From Lachnospiraceae bacterium (GTDB lineage: Bacteria > Bacillota > Clostridia > Lachnospirales > Lachnospiraceae), in assembly GCA_017436865.1 (NCBI GenBank), contig JAFSCH010000108.1, positions 1-56,589 on the forward strand: 56,589 nucleotides of DNA, read 5' to 3'. Both the position numbers and the translations under genes were made by a program. Shown here piece after piece: positions 26,141 to 35,300 of the stretch (positions are counted from its first letter, which is position 1; every line of letters begins with the position of its first letter). The notes under the pieces are model-generated. The model had not been told where the DNA came from, did no database searches, and was given only the letters and a program-made list of their open reading frames with translations.

Positions 26141-26169
26141 TTGTGGATGTTAACATAATAAAGTATAAT
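26141..26169 (+). promoter_or_regulatory. Promoter of the AraC-type regulator
   Basis: TTGTGG at 26141-26146 and a perfect TATAAT at 26164-26169, spacer 17. Transcription should begin near 26176, which excludes the in-frame TTG at 26169 as a start codon. Confidence 0.7.
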
Positions 26170-26189
26170 TGCGTTGTATAGAGAAAAAT

Positions 26190-27434
26190 ATGCAGTATAA
26201 GGGAATGGGTAAAAAGGTGAAGGAAATAGAGAGACAGGAACAACGCAGATGGAAGAAATTTATGGAAGCAGAAAAGAAACATTATGTGCAGTTTATGTTG
26301 GAGCGTTTTCTGCAAAATTTGATTTCGGATAAAGACTTTAGACAGACCGTAGAAAATCTACAGAATGAAATTTCGGATGAACATTTTTACATGGGATTAA
26401 AAGTCGACTTGGATATATTGTACAAAATAGAAGAACAAGATGATTTTTATAAGAAAAAACAAGAATTTCTTAAAGAGCTGGAAAATAAGTTAAAGGAAGA
26501 ATACCTAATATGGGTTATTGATCAGCGTGATGATAGTAGAGTTTACTTAATTGATAACCAAGAATGCACGAATAACCTTGAAATAAAATATCTGATTCAG
26601 CAAATAGAAGAAAAATTGGACGTAGAACTTATCTATGCGGTAAGTCAAGGCTATCATGGGATACAAGGGATGAAAGAAGCGTATATAGAGACAAGGAAGT
26701 TATTTGATATAGAATATGAAGAAGGAAACAAAATACTGATTGGCCTGGATAGCCAAGAGAAATGGGAAGAAGAGCTGTGTTCCATAGATATTGAAAAAGA
26801 TATTCTTACAGAATTGAGAAGAAATGATGTGATAGAAATGAAAAAGAACTTTATTCGTTTTATCTATAGTTTATCGGATAATGAATTGCTCAATAAAATG
26901 TATATACATCAATTAGGGGTTAGAACAGAGGTGCTCTTAGGGAATTCATATGGATTGACAACTGCGGTACAAAAGGGTTATCAGGATTTTTATCAGGCAA
27001 TAGATCGATGTACAGATGCAAAGCTTGCAGATATTTTATACAAACTGCTTCAATTTGTCATACGTGAAAGAGAAGCGATGGTTCCTGAACATATAGAGAA
27101 GCATCAATATATAGAAAGTGCCTGTGAATACATCAGACATCATTTGAATAATGAAGAATTGTCTATTGCAGAAGTAGCAGAACATGTTTTTTTGAATCAA
27201 GTGTACTTTGGGAGATTATTTAAGCAGGTTATGAATATGTCGTTTAAAAAGTACTTGCTAAAAACCCGATTAGAACATGCTAGACAATTGTTGGAACAGA
27301 GTGACGATAGCATTTATGATATTTGTGCAAAAGTAGGGATAGCAAATCCTTCTTACTTTTCAAAACTATTCAAGCAGGAAATAGGAATACTACCAAGTGA
27401 GTATAAAAGAGATCCAATATTTAAAATAAAATAA
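26190..27434 (+). CDS. AraC-family transcriptional regulator, probable activator of the maltodextrin-type operon
   Basis: About 414 residues. The N-terminal half is not a cupin but helical plus a GGDEF-like/CdaR-like segment (about 85-185, EYLIWVIDQRDDSRVY and GYHGIQGMKEAYIETRKLF). The C-terminal 100 residues are the double helix-turn-helix AraC domain (SIAEVAEHVFLNQVYFGRLF and KVGIANPSYFSKLFKQEIG). The start is uncertain: ATG 26190 fits the promoter at 26141; ATG 26205 is the alternative. It lies directly before, and in the same direction as, the ABC sugar operon, which it probably controls. Confidence 0.88.
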   Translation: MQYKGMGKKVKEIERQEQRRWKKFMEAEKKHYVQFMLERFLQNLISDKDFRQTVENLQNEISDEHFYMGLKVDLDILYKIEEQDDFYKKKQEFLKELENKLKEEYLIWVIDQRDDSRVYLIDNQECTNNLEIKYLIQQIEEKLDVELIYAVSQGYHGIQGMKEAYIETRKLFDIEYEEGNKILIGLDSQEKWEEELCSIDIEKDILTELRRNDVIEMKKNFIRFIYSLSDNELLNKMYIHQLGVRTEVLLGNSYGLTTAVQKGYQDFYQAIDRCTDAKLADILYKLLQFVIREREAMVPEHIEKHQYIESACEYIRHHLNNEELSIAEVAEHVFLNQVYFGRLFKQVMNMSFKKYLLKTRLEHARQLLEQSDDSIYDICAKVGIANPSYFSKLFKQEIGILPSEYKRDPIFKIK

Positions 27435-27484
27435 TGCAACAGTTAATAAGTTTACTTTTTTGTATATTATGTATACTTATTTCT

Positions 27485-27545
27485 ATTTCGGACAAAATTG
27501 TTTGTGCTATAATTTGCTTGTAACGAAAAAATACGAAAAAACGAG
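27485..27545 (+). promoter_or_regulatory. Promoter and ACGAAAAAA repeats before the maltodextrin-type operon
   Basis: An extended -10, TGTGCTATAAT (about 27504-27514), lies upstream of the DUF1189-like gene, followed by AACGAAAAAAT / ACGAAAAAAC / GAG repeats in the leader. A GTATA-N5-TATAC dyad (about 27464) lies upstream. These are candidate sites for the AraC-type regulator. Confidence 0.4.
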
Positions 27546-27555
27546 AGGAGCAGTT

Positions 27556-28029
27556 ATGGAGCAAGCAATTTTTTTATTTGCATGGAAGAGATTTACGTGG
27601 AGAGGGGTTTATGAAGCTAGAAAGTCAAAGCTTTTTAAAGTGATTTTCCAGACGATTTTTACTGGAATGATGCTTTCAAGTCCTATTATCTTAGAATTGC
27701 AAAAAAAATCATTGATTGATTATTCCGTGCAAGGCAGTCTCATAGGAATGATATACATTTCCTTAATAGTATTAAATGTTATCTTTCTTTTAGGGATTTC
27801 TGTAATGGCACTTGCAATTAACCTAACGGCGGCATTTCCTTTATCGTTTAAAGAAATATTTGCATTTTTAAGTTATTCGGCAACGATACCGGCAGTAATA
27901 GCAATGGTAGCGGGATTGTTTGGAAATGTTTCTTTCGTATATTTGGTTTATAACTTTGGCATTTTATTCTTTGCTCTTTTTGTTTACAAGAAGGGGCAGT
28001 TAGAGCATATAAGGAATAAAAATGTATAG
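27556..28029 (+). CDS. Small membrane protein, DUF1189/MalA-like by context
   Basis: 157 residues with about four hydrophobic segments and a basic N-terminus (WKRFTWRGVYEARKSKLFKV). The start at 27556 is chosen because GAGAGGAGC precedes it; the longer in-frame reading begins before the promoter. It is the first gene of the ABC sugar operon (28 bases before the binding protein). In Streptococcus and Bacillus a DUF1189 membrane protein of unknown role accompanies maltodextrin uptake genes; the similarity here is weak and rests mainly on context. Confidence 0.6.
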   Translation: MEQAIFLFAWKRFTWRGVYEARKSKLFKVIFQTIFTGMMLSSPIILELQKKSLIDYSVQGSLIGMIYISLIVLNVIFLLGISVMALAINLTAAFPLSFKEIFAFLSYSATIPAVIAMVAGLFGNVSFVYLVYNFGILFFALFVYKKGQLEHIRNKNV

Positions 28030-28056
28030 CAAATTGTGATTTAGGGAGGAAAAACT

Positions 28057-29442
28057 ATGAAGAGAAGAATGGTAGCGTTATTTTTAGCAACTTGTATGAG
28101 CGTAGGTATGCTTGCGGGATGCGGTAGCGAAGAACAGTCTAACGAAAGCGCAGCATCAGGGGAAACACAGAATGCAGAAACAGAAGCAGAGGCACAAAAC
28201 GAAGATGGAGGTCTTGCATGGAATGAAGAGCAGCAGATGTATGAATTAGAAGAAGAAATTGCGAATGGTTCTGCTAGTTTAAAATTGTGGGTAGATAATG
28301 AACAGCTTGCAGTAGCAGTAAAAGAAGGATTTGAGGCAAAATATCCAGGAACTGTAGTAGAAACAGAGGTAGTATCATCCACAGAGTCTGTTGGTAAGTT
28401 AATGCTCGAGGGTGAAGCAGGAACAGGCGCAGATGTATTCATTATTCCACACGATGCCATTGGTGATGCAATGAATAGTACTGTTATTGGTATGATGGGT
28501 AATTACGATACCATTATTAGAGATAGATTTTTGGATTCTGCAGTAGAAACCATTGACTATGAAGGTAATCTGTACGGAGTACCATATCTGACGGAATCCG
28601 TAGCATTAATTTATAATAAGACATTATTGGAACAGTTGGCTTCAGAAGGATTGGTAGATTCTGCGGAACCAGCAAAGGATATGAACGATATTATGGCTCT
28701 TGCAGAGAAATATAATGATCCGGCAGCAAATAAGTGGACCATTCGTTGGGAAGCAGGTAACTCTTATATGAATCATATGTTTGTAACTTCTTTTGGATAT
28801 GAATTGTTTGGTGCTGATGGAACAGATCCTGATTCAGCAAACTTTGATTCTCAGGCAGTAGTTGATGGATTAAAATACTTTGAACAGTTCCGTCCATATT
28901 GGGATGTAAATCAGGGAGATGCAAACTGGGATACTACGGTTGTTGAATTTGCAAAGGGAGAAACTCCATACTTAATCTGCGGACCTTGGTCATTAGAAGA
29001 GATTGGAAAGGGTGCTGAAGAAAATGGATTTGAGTTTGGTGTATCTAAGCTTCCTATGTTTGATGGAAAACAGCCATATACTTTCTCAGGAGTACAGGTA
29101 GTTTGTGTTTCTTCTTATTCGAAATATCCGGCAGCAGCACGTGCACTTGCAATGTTTATTGGTTCTGACGAGATTGAATCATTTGCATATAAGACACTTG
29201 GAAAGTTGCCAGCTTTAAAAGATGGTTCTACGATTGATGGATTAAATGAAGATGCTAAGGTTCAGGCATTTATGGAACAGGCACAGTTCTCTAAGGCAAT
29301 GCCTTCTATTCCAGAAGTTAGCTATTTCTGGACAGCGGCAGAAGGAATGTATCGTGGTGTATGGGATAAGACAATTACTCCAGAAGAAGCAGCTAAAAAA
29401 GCACAGGAAGATTTCGAAGCACTAAGAGTAAGCGGACAATAA
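28057..29442 (+). CDS. Extracellular sugar-binding lipoprotein, MalE/maltodextrin type
   Basis: 461 residues. Lipoprotein signal peptide (VGMLAGC, Cys about 22), acidic linker to about 65, then a family 1 solute-binding domain (SASLKLWVDNEQLAVAVKEG, ADVFIIPHDAIG, YGVPYLTESVALIYNKTLL). The YGVPYLTES/LIYNK segment is typical of maltose/maltodextrin or oligosaccharide binders. It delivers substrate to the permeases at 29519 and 30910. AGGGAGGAAAAACT precedes the start. The exact sugar cannot be read from sequence; galacto-oligosaccharides are an alternative, given the GH42 gene in the window. Confidence 0.9.
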   Translation: MKRRMVALFLATCMSVGMLAGCGSEEQSNESAASGETQNAETEAEAQNEDGGLAWNEEQQMYELEEEIANGSASLKLWVDNEQLAVAVKEGFEAKYPGTVVETEVVSSTESVGKLMLEGEAGTGADVFIIPHDAIGDAMNSTVIGMMGNYDTIIRDRFLDSAVETIDYEGNLYGVPYLTESVALIYNKTLLEQLASEGLVDSAEPAKDMNDIMALAEKYNDPAANKWTIRWEAGNSYMNHMFVTSFGYELFGADGTDPDSANFDSQAVVDGLKYFEQFRPYWDVNQGDANWDTTVVEFAKGETPYLICGPWSLEEIGKGAEENGFEFGVSKLPMFDGKQPYTFSGVQVVCVSSYSKYPAAARALAMFIGSDEIESFAYKTLGKLPALKDGSTIDGLNEDAKVQAFMEQAQFSKAMPSIPEVSYFWTAAEGMYRGVWDKTITPEEAAKKAQEDFEALRVSGQ

Positions 29443-29518
29443 GATATAAGTTAAGGGTTATAAAAGAACTTTTAAAGATGCAATGAATGTTGCACCTTGA
29501 AGGGAGAAGAGTATAGTA

Positions 29519-30901
29519 ATGAATACGGAAAAGCAAAACAAATCCGTTAAGAAATTGCAGCCGGCTTATCCGGCTGCGGCTTCTGCCCTTGTATGGGGAA
29601 GCGGGCAATTATGGAATAAAGAATATATCAAAGCACTGTTTTTCTTTTTGTTACAGCTATCTATGGTTTGTGTAGAAATTTGTACAGGAAACTATTTTGA
29701 AGCAAGTTATCGTATAAGAGAAAATGGTGGCTTTTTTATTAAGGGCGTTTGGGGATTAATTACGTTAGGAACAAAACCACGTACTTTAACATTGGCAGGT
29801 GTAACAGAAGGTGATCATTCTATCATTTTGATGATACGCGGTATTATTGTTGTATTGGTTTTTGCACTATATATAGCAATTTATTTGTGGAATGTAAAGG
29901 ATGCATATAACGGTAGAGTTCAATTTAATGAAACGGGTATTCGAAGAAGTGCATTGGACTATATGAAAGAAATCTGGTCAAAATGTTTTCATTATGTCAT
30001 ATTACTTCCGGGAATCGTGCTGTTAATGTTTTTATCCGTTATGCCTATTATTTTCTCAGCATTAACAGCATTTACGAATTATACAAAGTCCAACATGCCA
30101 CCTACAAAGCTTGTTTCTTGGGTGGGATTAAAGAACTTTTTTAATTTAGTTAATATTCCTGTATGGAGTGAAACTTTTATGGGAGTATTAGGTTGGACGG
30201 TTGTATGGGCATTTGCATCTACCTTTACTTGTTTTGCAGCCGGTTTATTTCAGGCAGTTATTCTTAACAATGAGAAAATTAAGTTTCGTAAAATGTGGAG
30301 AGGTATTTATATTTTACCATGGGCAATTCCTGGAATGATCTCTCTTTTGGTATTTAGAACCATGTTTAACGGACAGTTTGGACCAATTAGTCAGCTGTTA
30401 TTGGATTGGGGAATAACGGAACAGAGAGTATCTTGGTTTACTGATCCGACAAGACCAAATTTGGCGAGAATAACTTTAATATTGGTTAATTTGTGGATGG
30501 GATTTCCGTATTTTATGGCTTTGATGACAGGTATTATGACAGGAATTCCTCAAGAGCTGTATGAAGCGGCTAAACTGGATGGAGCATCTCCAAAGGATGA
30601 GTTTAGGCGTATTACATTACCGCTAGTATTAAATGCGGCATCTCCATTGATTATTATGAGCTTTGCAGGTAACTTTAATAATTTCGGTACCATATATTTT
30701 CTAACGGATGGTGGGCCTACGAATACAAATTATCAGTTTGCAGGTTCGACAGATATTCTAATTACTTGGATTTACAAATTGACATTGGATAACCAGCTTT
30801 ATAATATGGCATCGGTATTCTCTATTCTAATTTTTATTGTCATTGGAAGTATCTCAATCTGGAATTTAAGAAGAACAAAAGCTTTTAAAGAAGATTTTTA
30901 G
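29519..30901 (+). CDS. ABC sugar permease, MalF type with N-terminal extension
   Basis: 460 residues. An N-terminal extension of about 130 residues with two to three extra membrane helices (YPAAASALVWGSGQLWNKEY) is followed by the MalF core. The EAA loop reads YEAAKLDGASPKDEFRRITL (about 339-358). This long form resembles B. subtilis MdxF and pneumococcal MalC. It pairs with the MalG-type gene 8 bases downstream. No ATPase is in this operon, so a shared MsmX-like ATPase, possibly one of those at 39312 or 42145, must energise it. Confidence 0.92.
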   Translation: MNTEKQNKSVKKLQPAYPAAASALVWGSGQLWNKEYIKALFFFLLQLSMVCVEICTGNYFEASYRIRENGGFFIKGVWGLITLGTKPRTLTLAGVTEGDHSIILMIRGIIVVLVFALYIAIYLWNVKDAYNGRVQFNETGIRRSALDYMKEIWSKCFHYVILLPGIVLLMFLSVMPIIFSALTAFTNYTKSNMPPTKLVSWVGLKNFFNLVNIPVWSETFMGVLGWTVVWAFASTFTCFAAGLFQAVILNNEKIKFRKMWRGIYILPWAIPGMISLLVFRTMFNGQFGPISQLLLDWGITEQRVSWFTDPTRPNLARITLILVNLWMGFPYFMALMTGIMTGIPQELYEAAKLDGASPKDEFRRITLPLVLNAASPLIIMSFAGNFNNFGTIYFLTDGGPTNTNYQFAGSTDILITWIYKLTLDNQLYNMASVFSILIFIVIGSISIWNLRRTKAFKEDF

Positions 30902-30909
30902 GAGGATGT

Positions 30910-31734
30910 ATGAGAAAGCACATTAAAATGTTTTTTACATATTTAGAGTTAATCATAGTGGCCATTATTGTACTCATACCGGTTCTCTGGATTGTTGGTT
31001 CCTCTTTTGGTAATTCATCATCATTGGCAAATGCGAAAATGATACCGGAGAATCCTACCATTCAAAATTATATAAATTTGTTCAAGGATACAAATTTTAA
31101 GTTATGGTATGGTAATACATTAAAGGTTGCAACAGTAAATATGGTTTGTTCAACGATTATATCGACATTGTCAGCATATGTCTTTTCACGTTTCCGTTTT
31201 AAAGGAAAAAAGATTGGACTTATGGCGATTATGGTAATTCAAATGTTTCCATCTTTTATGGCAATGACAGCAATTTATGTATTGTATCAAAATTTTGGAT
31301 TATTAGATAATATATATTCTCTGGCATTAACATATATTGCGGGACAGATTCCGTTTAATACATGGCTGATGAAGGGCTCCTTGGATGGAGTATCTAAATC
31401 CTTGGATGAAGCGGCTATGATAGATGGCGCAAGCAGAATTCAAATATTTATTAAAATCATTATTCCTTTATCTATGCCAATGATTACATTTTTGGCAGTG
31501 AATACCTTCATGTCACCATGGATGGATTATGTATTACCAAGATTACTGATTAGTTCAGATAAAAAGAAAACGCTGGCAGTTGGATTGTATGAATTGATTA
31601 GTGGTGATACAAACAATAGTTACACATTATTTGCATCAGGAGCCATTCTGGTAGCCGTACCAATTACCATTTTGTATATGTGTTTACAAAGGTATTTAAT
31701 TTATGGTGTAACAGCAGGTGCTACAAAAGAGTAA
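30910..31734 (+). CDS. ABC sugar permease, MalG type
   Basis: 274 residues, six membrane segments. The EAA loop is LDEAAMIDGASRIQIFIKII (about 158-177), and the ending YGVTAGATKE is characteristic of MalG/MdxG. AGGAGGATGT precedes the start, 8 bases after the MalF-type gene. Last gene of the operon; a terminator hairpin follows at 31776. Confidence 0.93.
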   Translation: MRKHIKMFFTYLELIIVAIIVLIPVLWIVGSSFGNSSSLANAKMIPENPTIQNYINLFKDTNFKLWYGNTLKVATVNMVCSTIISTLSAYVFSRFRFKGKKIGLMAIMVIQMFPSFMAMTAIYVLYQNFGLLDNIYSLALTYIAGQIPFNTWLMKGSLDGVSKSLDEAAMIDGASRIQIFIKIIIPLSMPMITFLAVNTFMSPWMDYVLPRLLISSDKKKTLAVGLYELISGDTNNSYTLFASGAILVAVPITILYMCLQRYLIYGVTAGATKE

Positions 31735-31775
31735 TCATTCTGTTGAAGTACTTTGGTATATTATAAAGAATAGAT

Positions 31776-31817
31776 TCCCATACTATTTTATAAATAAGAT
31801 AGTGTGGGGATTTTTTT
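31776..31817 (+). terminator. Terminator hairpin overlapping the ribosome site of the next gene
   Basis: CCCATACTAT (31777-31786) pairs with ATAGTGTGGG (31799-31808), followed by GATTTTTTT and then directly ATG at 31818. The GGGGA that would serve as the Shine-Dalgarno of the next gene is the last part of the 3' arm. Termination and translation start are thus in the same structure. Confidence 0.65.
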
Positions 31818-32891
31818 ATGCAACATTATAATGAAAAAAAACAGGATTATACAAATCTGTTAATCTATGCCGTAGTAGTAGTGGTAGTGTTATTACTTAT
31901 GAAATATGTGGTTCCATATTTTTTACCGTTTATTGTGGCTGTGATTATCGTGGTGCCACTTCATAGGTTGTGCTTGAAAAAGGGCTGGTGTCAGAAAAAG
32001 GGCAAGGGCATTATGGCAGGAGGAGTATTGTTTACCCTTTTGCTTTTTGTATTATTGCTTTTTATTGGGCTTGGAACTTTTTTCTTTAGCAGAGCACAGA
32101 GTTTTATCCAAAATTTAGCTGTGATTGAGACAGAATGTATAGAGCTAATCTCTAATTTCTGTCATACATTAGAGGGGTATAGTGGACTTGGAAATGGCGT
32201 GATCGAAGCATGGTTGCATGATAAAATATTTGGGATTTTTGGCAATCTTGCAATGGAGAGTAGCTCATGGATATCGAGCACGTTACGGTATCTTGCAGGT
32301 ATGGGGAGATTGTTCACCTTAGGCCTTGTAACCTTTATCTGTGTTGTGCTTTTTGCAAGGGAGATTGACCAATGGCAGCAGGGGTTATTGAATGTTGCGG
32401 TATTGGAGCCTTCTATAGACAGAGTTCTTTCCATTATTATTCGTATTGGGAAAAAGCTTGGTGGTATGATGAAGACCTTTATTAAAACACAAAGTGTAAT
32501 TCTTTGTTGCATCAGTCTAACAGCAGGGGCAGGCCTTTTTTGGGCAGGCATCTCAGAATTTTGGTTTTACGGTTTGCTTGCAGGAGTAATGGATGTGCTT
32601 CCGTTTATTGGAACAGGAATTGTATTGGTACCAATCGGGGTTATACAGCTACTTGGAGGTAACTATCTTGCAGGGATTGTCGTTTTTACAGCGTATATTT
32701 TGTGTATTGTGATTCGTGAGGTATTGGAGCCTCGTCTTTTGGGGGATGGATTACAGGTGTCACCAGTTGTTATTTTAGTCTCTGTATATGCCGGCGTGCT
32801 CTTTTATGGTATAGGAGGAGTGCTGCTTGGTCCCGTCACTTTGCTCATACTTGTGGAGATTGCAAAGGAAATCTTTGGCAAAAAAGCTTGA
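31818..32891 (+). CDS. AI-2E family / YtvI-like membrane protein
   Basis: 357 residues with about seven to eight membrane helices in the AI-2E exporter family layout: a two-helix N-terminus (LLMKYVVPYFLPFIVAVIIV), a helical middle, then DVLPFIGTGIVLVPIGVIQL, EVLEPRLLGDGLQVSPVVIL and the final GVLLGPVTLL. The family includes sporulation protein YtvI and small-molecule/ion exporters. The length and the LGDGLQVSPV element fit the YtvI side. The substrate is not known. It starts directly behind a terminator-like hairpin. Confidence 0.85.
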   Translation: MQHYNEKKQDYTNLLIYAVVVVVVLLLMKYVVPYFLPFIVAVIIVVPLHRLCLKKGWCQKKGKGIMAGGVLFTLLLFVLLLFIGLGTFFFSRAQSFIQNLAVIETECIELISNFCHTLEGYSGLGNGVIEAWLHDKIFGIFGNLAMESSSWISSTLRYLAGMGRLFTLGLVTFICVVLFAREIDQWQQGLLNVAVLEPSIDRVLSIIIRIGKKLGGMMKTFIKTQSVILCCISLTAGAGLFWAGISEFWFYGLLAGVMDVLPFIGTGIVLVPIGVIQLLGGNYLAGIVVFTAYILCIVIREVLEPRLLGDGLQVSPVVILVSVYAGVLFYGIGGVLLGPVTLLILVEIAKEIFGKKA

Positions 32892-32906
32892 ATCTTCCGA
32901 TTTTCA

Positions 32907-32935
32907 TTGACAGAATGTAATTCCATTATTATAAT
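32907..32935 (+). promoter_or_regulatory. Consensus sigma-A promoter of the aminotransferase gene
   Basis: TTGACA at 32907-32912, 17-base spacer, TATAAT at 32930-32935: both hexamers perfect. It implies strong constitutive transcription of the gene at 33040. Confidence 0.9.
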
Positions 32936-33039
32936 GTCATAAGGGTGTAACAAAAAGACAAATGTCCGTCCGAAAAAGACAGATACAAAATGAAAGTCTC
33001 CACCTGTAATAAAGATAAAAAGAAAGGCATGGTATATAG

Positions 33040-34323
33040 ATGAAAGCATACAAGGATTTAAGCAAGGAAGAACTTCAGTCACTTCAGAGAGAGTTACAGG
33101 AAAAATTTGCAAAGATTAAGGAAGAGGGCATTTCACTTGACATGTCTCGTGGTAAGCCAGGTGCAGATCAGTTAGACCTTTCCCTTCCAATGTTAGACGT
33201 ATTAAACAGTGAGTCAGCATTCAAAGGCGTTCAGGGAATGGATCTTAGAAATTATGGTATTCTTGAGGGTATCACAGAAATTAGAGAACTTTTTGGTGAG
33301 TTATTGGAAGCACCGACAGACCACGTTATCGTATATGGTAATTCTAGCTTAAATGTTATGTATGATTTGATTGCAAAGGCTATGATTCACGGTATTGCAG
33401 GTAATACACCATGGTGTAAGCTTGATAAGGTAAAGTTTCTTTGTCCTGTTCCGGGTTATGATAGACATTTTGCTATTACAGAGAGCTTTGGCATCGAGAT
33501 GATTGCAATTCCTATGGATGAAAACGGTCCTGATATGGATTTAGTAGAGCAGTATGTAAATAATGATGCAGCGGTAAAGGGTATTTGGAATATTCCAAAG
33601 TATTCTAATCCAAGCGGTGTTGTTTACTCTGATGAGGTAGTAAGAAGATTTGCGAATTTGAAGCCGGCGGCACCAGACTTTAGAATCTTTTGGGATAACG
33701 CGTATGCTATACATCATGTTTTTGTAGAAAATAAGGCACAGATTTTAAATATTGTAGAAGAATGTGAAAAGGCAGGAAATCCTGATATGTATTATGAGCT
33801 TTGCTCCACATCTAAGATTACCTTCCCAGGTTCCGGTGTAGCAGCACTCATTACTTCTCCAGCAAATGTAGCAGATATTAAGAAATATATGACGGTTCAG
33901 ACAATTGGTCATGATAAACTCAACCAAATGCGTCATGTGAAGTTCTTTGGTAACGCAGAAGGTGTTCATGCTCATATGGAGAAGCATGCAGCAATCCTTA
34001 GACCAAAGTTTGAAGCAGTACTCAACACCTTAGAGCAGGAGCTTGGTGGTCTTGAGATTGGTAGCTGGTTAAAGCCTCTTGGTGGCTATTTCGTAGCATT
34101 TGATACGTTAGAAGGATGTGCAAAGAGAGTTGTTGCTCTTTGTAAAGAAGCAGGTGTTGTAATGACTCCGGCAGGTTCTACTTATCCGTATATGAATGAT
34201 CCACAGGATACCAGCATCCGTATCGCACCAACACTTCCTTCTTCAGAAGAATTAAAGAAGGCTTGTGAAGTATTTGTGCTTTGTGTAAAGCTTGCGTCTG
34301 TAGAAAAGTTATTAGAAGCATAA
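33040..34323 (+). CDS. Aspartate aminotransferase-type PLP enzyme
   Basis: 427 residues of the fold-type I class seen as the clostridial aspartate aminotransferase-like group (long, MocR-related but without HTH). The PLP-binding lysine lies in CSTSKITFPGSGVAAL (about 264). Other marks are LDMSRGKPGADQLDLS, YGNSSLNVMYDL, IPKYSNPSGVVYS and FWDNAYAIHH. It probably interconverts aspartate and oxaloacetate with glutamate/2-oxoglutarate; the exact substrate is inferred. It is monocistronic under a perfect promoter (32907), with a terminator at 34360. AGAAAGGC precedes the start. Confidence 0.9.
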   Translation: MKAYKDLSKEELQSLQRELQEKFAKIKEEGISLDMSRGKPGADQLDLSLPMLDVLNSESAFKGVQGMDLRNYGILEGITEIRELFGELLEAPTDHVIVYGNSSLNVMYDLIAKAMIHGIAGNTPWCKLDKVKFLCPVPGYDRHFAITESFGIEMIAIPMDENGPDMDLVEQYVNNDAAVKGIWNIPKYSNPSGVVYSDEVVRRFANLKPAAPDFRIFWDNAYAIHHVFVENKAQILNIVEECEKAGNPDMYYELCSTSKITFPGSGVAALITSPANVADIKKYMTVQTIGHDKLNQMRHVKFFGNAEGVHAHMEKHAAILRPKFEAVLNTLEQELGGLEIGSWLKPLGGYFVAFDTLEGCAKRVVALCKEAGVVMTPAGSTYPYMNDPQDTSIRIAPTLPSSEELKKACEVFVLCVKLASVEKLLEA

Positions 34324-34359
34324 TAAGAAAATAATTGCAAATAATATAGTCGTTCTATA

Positions 34360-34397
34360 CCCCCAACAGCATGAAACGTGTTTGTTGGGGGTCTTTT
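34360..34397 (+). terminator. Intrinsic terminator of the aminotransferase gene
   Basis: CCCCCAACA (34360-34368) pairs with TGTTGGGGG (34383-34391), followed by TCTTTT. Confidence 0.8.
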
Positions 34398-34500
34398 ATT
34401 GTTTTATTTATATTTTTTTAAAAAATGGCAGACAATAAAGAAAATAACAAACAAAAGTATATGCAATAGCGCAAAAATGCGATATGATATATAAGAGAGA

Positions 34501-34512
34501 CTAACTAGTTAG
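34501..34512. promoter_or_regulatory. Perfect palindrome CTAACTAGTTAG upstream of the kinase-like gene
   Basis: A 12-bp perfect palindrome about 110 bases before the 34621 start, just behind a TATGAT-like -10. It resembles a MarR/TetR-class operator. It is the only notable element in the 34398-34620 gap. Confidence 0.35.
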
Positions 34513-34620
34513 CATAGGTTGAAGCACTTGTTGCTGAGAAAGCAAAACATGATGCAAGAGTGAATTTGGGATAGGTTTTATGCAGTATTATGTTTTGTGT
34601 ATAAGAAAGGAGCCAATGGT

Positions 34621-35223
34621 ATGTATAAAATAATAACAATGGAACGAGAGTTTGCAAGTGGTGGTAATGAAATTGGAAGACGCGTTGCAAAGAAGCTAGG
34701 TATTGAATTATATGATAGAAATATTCTTATAGAGGCAGCGAAAAGGTTGGAGCTTCCGGCAATCTATGTGGAACAACTAGAAGAGACTGCTCCGGGCAGT
34801 ATCATTTTTAATCTTTCAAAAACTGCCATTGGAGGCAGTCATAAAAACAATACGAATCTTCCGATGGCAGAAAGACTTTTCTTGGAAGAGAAGAAGATAA
34901 TAGAAGAGATTGTAGAAAAGCAGGACTGTGTCATTGTAGGAAGATGTGCTTCCTATATCTTAAAGGACAGACCAGACTGCTTAAAGGTATTTGTACATGC
35001 AGATAAGCAGTACCGTTTACAACGTGCGATTGAGACAGAGAAGCTTGCAAAAGATGAGGCAGAAGAATTCCTTCGCAAATCAGATAAAAGGCGTAGTGGA
35101 TTCTATAATGTACATACAGGCTGGAAATGGGGCGATATGGAGCGTTTTGATATTTGCTTAGATAGTGGAAGTCTTGGAATTGATTGTTGTGTAGATGTGT
35201 TAGCGGGAATGATGAGGAAGTAA
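34621..35223 (+). CDS. Cytidylate kinase-like family protein
   Basis: 200 residues starting MYKIITMEREFASGGNEIGRR, where the SGGNEIGRRVA stretch is the P-loop equivalent of the cytidylate-kinase-2 family common in Firmicutes. Further marks are GVELYDR-like IELYDRNIL, VIVGRCASYIL and the lid-like DKRRSGFYNVHTGWKWGD. The expected activity is phosphorylation of a nucleotide or similar small molecule, but few members have been tested. The start is set by AAAGGAG at 34606-34612; an in-frame GTG at 34597 is less likely. It is convergent with the carbonic anhydrase gene across a shared terminator. Confidence 0.85.
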   Translation: MYKIITMEREFASGGNEIGRRVAKKLGIELYDRNILIEAAKRLELPAIYVEQLEETAPGSIIFNLSKTAIGGSHKNNTNLPMAERLFLEEKKIIEEIVEKQDCVIVGRCASYILKDRPDCLKVFVHADKQYRLQRAIETEKLAKDEAEEFLRKSDKRRSGFYNVHTGWKWGDMERFDICLDSGSLGIDCCVDVLAGMMRK

Positions 35224-35252
35224 AAAGTTAGAGCTTAGAACAAAAATGTAAT

Positions 35253-35287
35253 AAAAGAGTCTTACACCTAAGGTGTGAGACTCTTTT
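35253..35287. terminator. Bidirectional terminator
   Basis: A 16-bp stem (35253-35268 with 35272-35287, one G-U pair, 3-base loop) flanked by A and T runs on both sides. It serves both convergent genes. Confidence 0.85.
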
Positions 35288-35300
35288 AATAATATGTAAA

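Noticed and set aside
26169-26190. TTG start for the AraC-type regulator at 26169
   Set aside because: It lies on the last base of a perfect TATAAT and before the expected transcription start.
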